The notes under the pieces were generated by a model. It had not been told where the DNA came from. It saw only the letters and a program-made list of their open reading frames with translations, and did not search any database. Shown piece by piece: positions 17,493-25,799 of a stretch of DNA of 64,000 nt. This DNA is from Xanthocytophaga agilis. GTDB taxonomy: Bacteria > Bacteroidota > Bacteroidia > Cytophagales > 172606-1. Each line of letters opens with the position of its first letter. Position 1 is the stretch's first letter. The stretch is from contig NZ_JASJOU010000009.1 in assembly GCF_030068605.1 (NCBI RefSeq), positions 186,001-250,000 on the forward strand. Direction: 5' to 3'. The position numbers were made by a program, and so were the translations under genes.

Positions 17493-17555
17493 AAATACAA
17501 TAGTTTCACTATTTATTTTGTATATTTACATCGTTTTCGATATATCTTTAGTAAT

Positions 17556-18173
17556 ATGAATAAAGCAGTACAACTTCTAATAGCCTGGGACGCATTTGAA
17601 CAGAAGCACCCAAATTCAAATCTGGATGACTTTTGCAGATTCTACCTTTCTCAAAATAAACAATCCCACCCAGCAGGTGTTCAAAGCAGAGGGTTGCTGC
17701 TTAAAACGCTAGGGCGTATAACCAGTGCATTTAGCCTTTATCACAAGGCAGCAATGAACAAGACAAATTTACCCTCTCCTGACTTGTTTTATTTTCTTAA
17801 CGGGCTCGCATTTTTAGGTGAAGTACGTAAAACAGAACTGATCAATTATTTGTTGATGGAATATACAACAGGCATGGAAGCTATAACACGCCTACAGAAA
17901 GAACACCTGATTCAGGAACGTGCAGATGAAAGAGATGGAAGAGCTAAACTTATTAGTTTATCAGAGAAAGGAAAGAAAACACTGGCAGATTGCTATGAGT
18001 ATGCTTCAAAAGCCAGCGAGATGGTTTTAGGAGATCTGGATGAGGATTCTATTCAACTTTGTATTCATTTACTGAAAGGTATAGAAGAAAAGCATTCCAA
18101 GCTGGCAGTAGAACTTAAAAATAAAGATTTTGATGATATGTATACACAAGTTTGCCAAGCAGATAAAGAATAA
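17556..18173 (+). CDS. MarR family transcriptional regulator
   Basis: About 205 residues. The winged helix occupies the C-terminal half: TELINYLLMEYTTGMEAITRLQKEHLIQERADERDGRAKLISLSEKGKKTL, with the DxRxG wing (DERDGRAK) typical of MarR proteins and a C-terminal dimerisation helix. The upstream frame is open for 33 more codons but crosses the operator palindrome, so ATG 17556 is chosen. It is longer than most MarR proteins because of an N-terminal extension (about residues 1-70). It faces the glycosidase gene and is followed after 42 bases by the SGNH hydrolase, which it may also control. Ligand unknown. Confidence 0.82.
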   Translation: MNKAVQLLIAWDAFEQKHPNSNLDDFCRFYLSQNKQSHPAGVQSRGLLLKTLGRITSAFSLYHKAAMNKTNLPSPDLFYFLNGLAFLGEVRKTELINYLLMEYTTGMEAITRLQKEHLIQERADERDGRAKLISLSEKGKKTLADCYEYASKASEMVLGDLDEDSIQLCIHLLKGIEEKHSKLAVELKNKDFDDMYTQVCQADKE

Positions 18174-18215
18174 AAATACATTTCAGGATTCTGTCTCAAG
18201 AGAAAATCTACCTTT

Positions 18216-19016
18216 ATGGATATAACTAGTACCACTTCAACCAATACAAGAAGAAGCTTTCTTAAGAAAATAACCTTTGCAGGAGTAAGTTTAACCTCTG
18301 GCCTTTCGCCTATTTCTCTCGCATCTGAAAACGCATTTAGACATATACCTCCTAAAAAAGGATTAGTTATACTATTTCAGGGAGACTCGATTACAGATGG
18401 CAATCGTGGCCGTAATGATGATCCTAATCATATCATGGGACATGGGTATGCTTTTTCGGTTGCCAGTCGTGTAGGGGCCGATTTTCCAGACAAAAATCTG
18501 CTATTTTTCAATAGAGGTATTAGTGGCAATACAGTAGCAGATCTAGCCCTCCGCTGGCAAACTGATACATTGGATCTACAGCCAGATGTACTCAGCATTC
18601 TAATAGGGATCAATGATAGCTATGCAGCAATTGGCCAGAAACCAGGCATTACGATAGATAAATTTGAGAGTATATATCGTATGTTACTAACCCAAACGAA
18701 AGAGAAATTTCCGGATGTTATTTTTGTACTATGCTCTCCATTTGTACTACCTCTCAAAAAAGTAAAAGAACAATGGATACGATGGCATGAAGATGTTCTG
18801 GCCCGGCAAAAAGTAGTGGAAAAGCTGGCCAATGAATATCAGGCAGTTCTTGTAAACTTCCAGCCTGTATTCGATCAGGCAGTTAAGCGGGCGCCTCTAG
18901 ATTACTGGATCTGGGATGGTATACACCCTACAGTACCCGGACATGAACTTATGGCGCGAGAATGGATCAGGCAGGTAAGCCAGCGACTTACGTTTTTGAA
19001 AAAATATGAAAAATAA
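18216..19016 (+). CDS. SGNH/GDSL hydrolase, exported
   Basis: A 266-residue esterase-type enzyme. All four blocks are visible: GDSITDGNRGR (nucleophile Ser), GISGNTV (Gly), IGINDSY (Asn), and DGIHPTVPGH with the Asp-His pair. The N-terminus NTRRSFLKKITFAGVSLTSG looks like a twin-arginine signal. Such enzymes in this phylum remove acetyl or other esters from plant polysaccharides, which fits the glycosidase and GH43 genes on either side. It follows the MarR gene closely and is probably in its operon. Confidence 0.88.
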   Translation: MDITSTTSTNTRRSFLKKITFAGVSLTSGLSPISLASENAFRHIPPKKGLVILFQGDSITDGNRGRNDDPNHIMGHGYAFSVASRVGADFPDKNLLFFNRGISGNTVADLALRWQTDTLDLQPDVLSILIGINDSYAAIGQKPGITIDKFESIYRMLLTQTKEKFPDVIFVLCSPFVLPLKKVKEQWIRWHEDVLARQKVVEKLANEYQAVLVNFQPVFDQAVKRAPLDYWIWDGIHPTVPGHELMAREWIRQVSQRLTFLKKYEK

Positions 19017-19077
19017 ACATACATATAAAAACAAGGCAGTTGAATGGACTATCCTGTTATATATATGTCATTTTTAC

Positions 19078-22000
19078 TTATCGTGAAATCTTAACAGGAA
19101 TGATTAATTCAAACTTCTGGAATTCCCCATATCCCTGCCTTTTTCCATAGGTAGCCTGATATAAACCAACCTGAACTGACTTACCAGTCCAGTCAGGACG
19201 TTGTATTGGGCTCCCAGGTAAATCCTTCCATAGAATACCGTCCTTACTACTACGCAGATAAAAGGAGTCCCCCATACGTTGTATCTGTAAATATTGGTCA
19301 AATTCCCAGGCAGACTGATTGTTGGTTTGTTCTCGTCCTTTAACAGAAAGGTTGGTAACCATATTTCCTACTCCCCACCCCGGAAAAATACTGCTCTGAA
19401 TCAGACTTTCTCCAGTCTTTCTGTCTTCTTGAGGTAAGCGGACCATAAGTCCTACATCATTGGCTCCATTTGCTTTTTTCTCTTTTAATCCACTCACATC
19501 GACAATCTCTACTTGTACCACAAAGTCTCCAGTCACATTCTTATATAGAAATGGCCCCTTAGGAGTTGTTTCATCCCATCTGGAGTCACTTGATTCCAAA
19601 TGTAAGTGATCGGCTTTACTAGTAATAGCCAAAGCAGTCTCATCCAAGTTCTTTCCTATATATCCATCCCATATAGTAGTATTAACTCCTTCTTTCAGAA
19701 AATCTTTCTCCGTCTCAAATACATCCTGTTTAATGATAAATTGGTTAGTCATCGTATTTACAGAAACAGGATCTGACGCCAATGATACATTGCCAAACGC
19801 ATCCCGTACTTTCACTGTGTAGTTATATTTCTGGTTAGGTTGTAACCCATATACCATATACACAGGGTCATCCAGCCAGCCACTGGCTTTTTTAGTACCA
19901 GTCTCTTCAAACCAGTATTGTACTCCAGGTGCTGTATTACCTGCAGACATTTGAACCATTTGAGGACTGATGGCTTTCGGCTTTAATTGGAAGAATGGCT
20001 TTGCCAGTTTAACAGAAGAGTTTTTCCATTCTGTAAAGAATGTTTTAATCTCTCCTTCAGCAAACGGGTAATCATATATCTGATAAGATGTGAGATTTAG
20101 ATTGCTTAGTGAAATACCCGACAAAGAATTTTCACTACCAGAAATAGGTTGTGTTTTAGTAAGAACTCCATTGATATATTTTTTTATTGTCTGATTCTGA
20201 TGTACTTCAATCTGTTGTATCCATCCTTTACCAGACATAGCAACCATTATAGTTGAATAGCTCTTCTGTAATCTGGAGACTGCCTGTCCTTTCCAGTCCA
20301 AAGAAATGCCAGGAGGTATTACAATGGCTATCTTTTCATTGAGATCTTTTACAACTACAGATCCTTTATTCACAATGAATTCACTTGCTCCATACCCTTC
20401 ATTTACAATCTTGGAGGTAGAGCCATAAACCAATTTGGTTGCCATTAAACTTACCAATACATGCGATTCATTTTCCTGTTGTGACAATGCAATTACCTCG
20501 TCTTTAGACAAAGGCTTATCATAGACTTTCAACGAAGAGAGTGCACCGGAAAAGAAAGCAGTTTTATCTCCATTTGCACCAATTACCAATGGTTGATCTG
20601 ATTGTACAAATAACATCCGGCGATCTTCCTGATCCTGCTTCCCATCCACATATATACGTTCCATAGTACCATCAAACGTAATAGCTATATGATGCCATTG
20701 AGTTGCTTCCGGCAAGGATTTATAAGGCAAATCCGGCCATCCCCAATGTGCCACAGCTCCCCAGTTCCGGTTACGGCCATACCCTATTGATACGTTACTC
20801 AGGTCACGTCCACCTCGTGGTGTCCAGCAAACAACAGGCTCCTCCTCTCCTATTTCCGGATTATATATCCACATAGCTACTGTCCATGGACTATTTCCAG
20901 CTAATGAGGGCAGTGCATTCACACTTGATTGAAAATATTCTCTCCCTGAAAATATAAGAGCCTTTCGTCCTGCAATCAGGTCTACATGCGGAATACGGGT
21001 TGATGCAACATGTATAGTACCTTCCAGATTTCCTGTATTACTCCACTCATGGACTAGTTTTCCTAATGGTAATGAGTCTACACTTAAATCCAGTAACAAC
21101 CCTTTCCGGGTCACTGGTTGATGAGCAGCCATAACAGGTTGCTGACCAGGTGCTACTACCTGTCTATCTGTAGAATAGACTTTAATATTCCAGACAGCTT
21201 TATTTAAACCAGGATATTGGGTGTCTGTAATGGTTAATCGTAGGTAACGGGCTTTTACATTTCCTACATCTACCATTGGACTACCTACCTTTGTATTCTT
21301 CCGCTGATCGATATACACAGTCCATTGTTTTCCATCCAGTGAATACTCCCATAGATATTGATAATACCATGTCGCATATTCAAATTGTGTATGAATACGT
21401 TTTACAGGTTGTATACTTCCCAGATCAATCTGTAACCATGTATCACTGGTATTATCACGAGGTTTCCATAAAGTACCGTTGTTATCATCTACCGCAAACT
21501 CTGGTTTGAAATCTGCATCATAATAAGAGGAAGCTGTTACTGACTTTGCAAAAGCCAGATTAGGAGCTGTTTCTTCTAATGGCCCTAGAGGGCCAATGCC
21601 TGTATGAGTAGGTACTATTTTCTCAATATTTCCTTCAGCATCAAATACCATTTTGTCAGCACATACCTGACGGTGATATCCGCCATTGGAATGGGGATTA
21701 TTATGCCGATGATAAACTAAGTAATAGCTTTCTTTATGCTCAATCACAGACTGATGTCCCGGTCCATGCACTGTACCATCTGTGTTAGTGACCAGAATCG
21801 GGTTTGTTTTGCCATATTCAAATGGCCCCATAGGTCCCGTTTTGCTAAAAACATATTGTACCCGATAGGTATGGTCTTCGCAACGGCCTGAAGAATACAG
21901 TAAATAATAGATCCCATTACGTTTAAACATAAAAGGGGCTTCAAAGAAATCTTTTGCGATAGTATTAGGCAACTTGATCATTTTACTGAAGCTTTTCATA

Positions 22001-22551
22001 TCATCATTCAGCAAGCCTATTCCACACCCACTATTGGGGTAAATGCCCCATGTCCCCCAAAACATATAAAATTTTCCATCATCGTCCCGAAAAGTTTGTC
22101 CATCCAATGTAATCACATCTGTAACCTGATAGTTTTTGACAATAGGCTTCTCATCTTCATACAATGGTGTCCAGGGTCCTACAGGCGTTTTTCCGGAAGC
22201 TCCATAGATTTCAACTGTAGGCTGGCAATAATACATATAGTATTTTCCATCATTGCCTTGTGTTACATCTGGTGCCCAGAAATGTGGAGTAGTAGGCCAG
22301 TTCATAGGCTGCATAGTCCAGTTGACAAAGTCTTTTGACACCCATACCTGTGAAGGACCAAAACCACCTCCATTTCCGTCAGTGGTAGCATAGATGTAGT
22401 AGGTATCACCAAATTTTTTGACGGTAGGATCTGCAAAATAGCCAGGAATAAGAGGATTCCCCACTCCTGGAGCCTGATGGTTACCAATTTGCTGTGCCTG
22501 CACCTCCAAAAGTACACACAACACAACAATACAAACAATAAAATATCTCAT
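19078..22551 (-). CDS. Large multi-domain GH43-type glycosidase
   Basis: About 1157 residues, exported (signal peptide about 1-20). Domains in order: a GH43-type five-bladed propeller (about 25-325, with PLIPGYFADPTVKKFGDTYYIYAT carrying the general base Asp, and FFEAPFMFKRNGIYYLLYSSG carrying the acid Glu); an F5/8 type C sugar-binding module (about 340-465, ASSYYDADFKPEFAVDDNNGT); a LamG/concanavalin-like domain (about 480-690); a linker; a fibronectin-III-like segment; and a C-terminal DUF1349-like beta-sandwich (about 975-1150). GH43 enzymes are arabinofuranosidases or xylosidases acting on hemicellulose. A TTG start four codons upstream is possible; ATG 22551 is preferred. It is monocistronic. 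Confidence 0.87.
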   Translation of the reverse strand: MRYFIVCIVVLCVLLEVQAQQIGNHQAPGVGNPLIPGYFADPTVKKFGDTYYIYATTDGNGGGFGPSQVWVSKDFVNWTMQPMNWPTTPHFWAPDVTQGNDGKYYMYYCQPTVEIYGASGKTPVGPWTPLYEDEKPIVKNYQVTDVITLDGQTFRDDDGKFYMFWGTWGIYPNSGCGIGLLNDDMKSFSKMIKLPNTIAKDFFEAPFMFKRNGIYYLLYSSGRCEDHTYRVQYVFSKTGPMGPFEYGKTNPILVTNTDGTVHGPGHQSVIEHKESYYLVYHRHNNPHSNGGYHRQVCADKMVFDAEGNIEKIVPTHTGIGPLGPLEETAPNLAFAKSVTASSYYDADFKPEFAVDDNNGTLWKPRDNTSDTWLQIDLGSIQPVKRIHTQFEYATWYYQYLWEYSLDGKQWTVYIDQRKNTKVGSPMVDVGNVKARYLRLTITDTQYPGLNKAVWNIKVYSTDRQVVAPGQQPVMAAHQPVTRKGLLLDLSVDSLPLGKLVHEWSNTGNLEGTIHVASTRIPHVDLIAGRKALIFSGREYFQSSVNALPSLAGNSPWTVAMWIYNPEIGEEEPVVCWTPRGGRDLSNVSIGYGRNRNWGAVAHWGWPDLPYKSLPEATQWHHIAITFDGTMERIYVDGKQDQEDRRMLFVQSDQPLVIGANGDKTAFFSGALSSLKVYDKPLSKDEVIALSQQENESHVLVSLMATKLVYGSTSKIVNEGYGASEFIVNKGSVVVKDLNEKIAIVIPPGISLDWKGQAVSRLQKSYSTIMVAMSGKGWIQQIEVHQNQTIKKYINGVLTKTQPISGSENSLSGISLSNLNLTSYQIYDYPFAEGEIKTFFTEWKNSSVKLAKPFFQLKPKAISPQMVQMSAGNTAPGVQYWFEETGTKKASGWLDDPVYMVYGLQPNQKYNYTVKVRDAFGNVSLASDPVSVNTMTNQFIIKQDVFETEKDFLKEGVNTTIWDGYIGKNLDETALAITSKADHLHLESSDSRWDETTPKGPFLYKNVTGDFVVQVEIVDVSGLKEKKANGANDVGLMVRLPQEDRKTGESLIQSSIFPGWGVGNMVTNLSVKGREQTNNQSAWEFDQYLQIQRMGDSFYLRSSKDGILWKDLPGSPIQRPDWTGKSVQVGLYQATYGKRQGYGEFQKFELIIPVKISR

Positions 22552-23089
22552 AGTAAGTGACAACAGTCAAACTCATCCCACAACAGGTAGAAACTAGTCG
22601 CTGGATTATATGCTCTGACTTTTAGAAGTATGAAGATAACAGAATAAAGAAATAGGTATAACCAAAGCCTATAATGTAGTCAGCGTATTCATCTGTCAGA
22701 TACAGACTTAAAAAATACCACTTAGGCAGTGGTTTGATAGACATATATCCTTATCAAATAAAGATATTTACCTGATAAAATAGTGATACATTATTAATCT
22801 GTCTTAATACTATTTTCACTATTTCTCAGATTTTACTTGTGGCATAAGGTAGGAGCAGATTTTAAAATCAACTATCCTGTCATTTGCTATGATGTAGTTA
22901 TACGAATTAAGTGATCTGGGAAAACAATGAAATCAATCCCAAATGACATGTCAGAATGGGGAGAACTGCAAAGTAAACACGATAAGTATTAAGAAAACAT
23001 TTTCACTTCTAAATAAGCCAAGTCCTCTTTATCTGTTCTGTTAAACAGATAAAGAGGACTTGGTTGAAAATATCCTTTGCTCCCAAGAG
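22552..23089. other. Intergenic stretch between GH43 and ABC permease genes
   Basis: About 540 bases. It holds the permease terminator at 23018-23063. In the rest I see AT-rich DNA with no convincing gene or TAnnTTTG promoter. Confidence 0.45.
23018..23063 (-). terminator. Terminator of the permease operon
   Basis: Perfect 20-base stem CCAAGTCCTCTTTATCTGTT with its complement and a six-base loop, 26 bases beyond the stop of the last permease gene. Confidence 0.8.
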
Positions 23090-25762
23090 TTATTCTGTCC
23101 TCAGACTTTTGACAGGATTGGTTAAGGCAGCTTTGATAGCCTGAAAACTTACGGTTATAAGTGTGATAATCAGTATACCTCCACCAGCTACTACAAATAC
23201 CCACCAAACAATCGTAATCTTAAAAGCGAAGCTTTGTAGCCATTGACTCATCATATACCAGGCAATCGGAGTCGCAATACATAAAGCAATAGCAACCAAT
23301 TTTACAAAATCTCTGGATAACAACACTATAATACTGGATACTGTAGCTCCCAACACCTTGCGAATACCGATTTCCTTGATTCTGGACTGTGTAGTAAAAA
23401 GAGTTAATCCAAACAAACCTAGACATGCAATCACTATTGCCAGAAAGGTAGACACCTCTATCATCTGTTCAGTACGTATTTCGTTCTGGTAAGCCTGATT
23501 TAGTGTGTCATCCAAGAAGCTATATTCAAATAGGTGATTGGGAAAAGTGGCAGTCCAGATCTTTTCAATATACGCCAGTGTTTCCTTAATAGATTGGCTA
23601 CTCAGTTGTTCACTTTGCAGTTTGATACTTCCCTGATAAAAATGTTTGGGAACCACCATCATCAAGGTAGGATCAATATTTTGGTGCAGGGAATTGACAT
23701 GAAAGTCTTTTACTACACCTACAATGGGCACCGATTCTTGACTGTCGCCATAAAAGGCAACCTGTCCGATTGCATCCTGAGGCCGCTGTACGCCCATCCG
23801 ATGAAGAAATATTTCGTTAGCAATAACTTTAGGCAATGTATCTCCTTCACGGAAAACTTCTCCTTTCAGCAACTGAATGCCATATGTATCAATATAATTC
23901 GCATCAACCATTTTCATCTGGGTTTTAATCCGGACCACAGTATCCTTCAGTCGATACTCCATCATTTGCATCCAGTTACTTTCTGCAGAGGCACTGTTGA
24001 AGGAAAAACTCACGTTTTTAATCTGAGCTGACTGCAGTAACCGTGTACGTAACAATTGAAGCTTTGCAGGACTATTATCAGGTAATCCTACTGTAATGAT
24101 GGCGTTTTTATTAAATCCCAGATCTGCATTCTGAAAAAAAGAAAGTTGCTGCCGGATCAACAATGTACAACTAATGAGAACCAGTGATACTGTAAACTGA
24201 GCTATTACCAACCCCTGACGTAAAGTAAATCCTCGATTTGTAATCGTCTTGTTATTGCTTCTTAGAGCCCATATTGGAGCCATTGCCGACAAATAAAATG
24301 CAGGATAGGCACCTGCCAGCAACACGGTTGCTACAAACAAGCAGCTTACAATAGCGCCTGTCTGCCAGGAGAAAAGATCTGTAATCGAAAGCCTTACACC
24401 CAGAATGGAGTTTATTACAGGTAACAGGCCGTATACAATAGGAGTTGCAAACAGAATGGCAATTGATGCAATCAATGCAGTTTCGATCAGAAACTGATAT
24501 ATAAGAGCCAAGCGATTACTACCTACAGCCTTACGTACTCCAATTTCCTTAGCCCGTTTAATAGCCTGTGCAGTAGTCAGATTGATAAAATTGATGCAAG
24601 CAATACACAAAACAAAAATACCTATCCAAAGTAAAGTCTTAAGAAATGTTGGATTTGCAGTGTGCCCACTGAAACTGGATGTATAATGCAATTCATGTAG
24701 AGGAGCTAATAAAAACTGTTTTTCAGCCACAGCTTCTTTCCCCATATATTTTGTAATGATCTCAGGAAAATGTCGGCTCACTTGTTGTGGGTCAACACTC
24801 TCTTTCATTAGAGCAAATATCTGAAAATCATCGCCCCACCCATTCCATTTGTTAAGATCAAAATCAGGCATTATCTCTGAAATAGATGCAAATGAGATCA
24901 GCATATCAAATGGAAAGCTCGTTGTAACAGGATAATCTTCCACTATGCCTACTATCATCAAATTGTGTTTGCTATCATATTGTAGTATCTTACCTAATAC
25001 CTGAGTTGTGCCAAATATTTTTTCAGCCTGTGAACGGGTTACAATTATAGTATTAGGCTGAGACAAACCAGTTTTAGGATTACCAGCAATCCATGTATAG
25101 TCAAAGGTTTGAAATAACTCATTTCCAGCAAACACAACTGGTTCCTTAAACAATGTTCCAGATATGGGTTCCTGAATAGTTACACCACCCCTTTTGTACA
25201 TAGGTGCTACAACCTCGATTTCTGGTATATCATTACGCAAGGCATGCACTAATCCAGTATAGTTACCTGGATAGGTATGCCCTTCTTTTATATTTCGGCT
25301 TTCCACTCTATAAATTCTGTCGCCTTTTGAATGATAGGTGTCATAGCTCTCTTCATGAATCACCAGCAAAGCAACTATCAGACAAGTAGCGATGCCCAAA
25401 GCTAATCCCAGAATGTTGATAGCAGAAAACACTTTATTGCCTGCAAGATTTCTCCAGGCAAAGCGGATATAATTGCGTAGCATACCTATTTGATTTATGG
25501 ATGAGTATGTAGTTAAAAGTGGTGGAGATATATTACCTCTGGTTGGCATATAATAATCTTTTCTTTCCGGTAAGGGTCTGAGAAATCCAAGTGCCTGCCT
25601 AATGTATCTCCAGCGAGCTTTCGGAACACCCATTTCCTCCACCCACACGTCAAAGAGTTCATCAAGATCACCTTGTATCTCTTCTGATAAGCCCTCTGGC
25701 AAACGGTAGTGAAGTACTCTTTGAGCCCAGCGGGGTGGCTGTGGTTTTTGTTCATGCGCCAT
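23090..25762 (-). CDS. MacB/FtsX-type ABC permease (third of operon)
   Basis: An 890-residue inner-membrane protein. Residues 1-90 are the soluble permease prefix domain common in Bacteroidota (PPRWAQRVLHYRLPEGLSEEIQGDLDELF). Then come two MacB-PCD/FtsX units: helix at about 105-130 (FSAINILGLALGIATCLIVALLV), periplasmic domain, three helices (TLLWIGIFVLCIACINFINLTTAQAIKRAKEIGVRKAVGS), second helix and periplasmic domain, and three final helices with TRIKEIGIRKVLG-type motif. No ATPase is encoded nearby, so it must use a partner from elsewhere. Such proteins move lipids, peptides or act as mechanotransducers. It diverges more from its two neighbours than they do from each other. Confidence 0.88.
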   Translation of the reverse strand: MAHEQKPQPPRWAQRVLHYRLPEGLSEEIQGDLDELFDVWVEEMGVPKARWRYIRQALGFLRPLPERKDYYMPTRGNISPPLLTTYSSINQIGMLRNYIRFAWRNLAGNKVFSAINILGLALGIATCLIVALLVIHEESYDTYHSKGDRIYRVESRNIKEGHTYPGNYTGLVHALRNDIPEIEVVAPMYKRGGVTIQEPISGTLFKEPVVFAGNELFQTFDYTWIAGNPKTGLSQPNTIIVTRSQAEKIFGTTQVLGKILQYDSKHNLMIVGIVEDYPVTTSFPFDMLISFASISEIMPDFDLNKWNGWGDDFQIFALMKESVDPQQVSRHFPEIITKYMGKEAVAEKQFLLAPLHELHYTSSFSGHTANPTFLKTLLWIGIFVLCIACINFINLTTAQAIKRAKEIGVRKAVGSNRLALIYQFLIETALIASIAILFATPIVYGLLPVINSILGVRLSITDLFSWQTGAIVSCLFVATVLLAGAYPAFYLSAMAPIWALRSNNKTITNRGFTLRQGLVIAQFTVSLVLISCTLLIRQQLSFFQNADLGFNKNAIITVGLPDNSPAKLQLLRTRLLQSAQIKNVSFSFNSASAESNWMQMMEYRLKDTVVRIKTQMKMVDANYIDTYGIQLLKGEVFREGDTLPKVIANEIFLHRMGVQRPQDAIGQVAFYGDSQESVPIVGVVKDFHVNSLHQNIDPTLMMVVPKHFYQGSIKLQSEQLSSQSIKETLAYIEKIWTATFPNHLFEYSFLDDTLNQAYQNEIRTEQMIEVSTFLAIVIACLGLFGLTLFTTQSRIKEIGIRKVLGATVSSIIVLLSRDFVKLVAIALCIATPIAWYMMSQWLQSFAFKITIVWWVFVVAGGGILIITLITVSFQAIKAALTNPVKSLRTE

Positions 25763-25799
25763 AAAGACAGTTCGATTAGCTTAGAAGCAGTGTCTGTAA

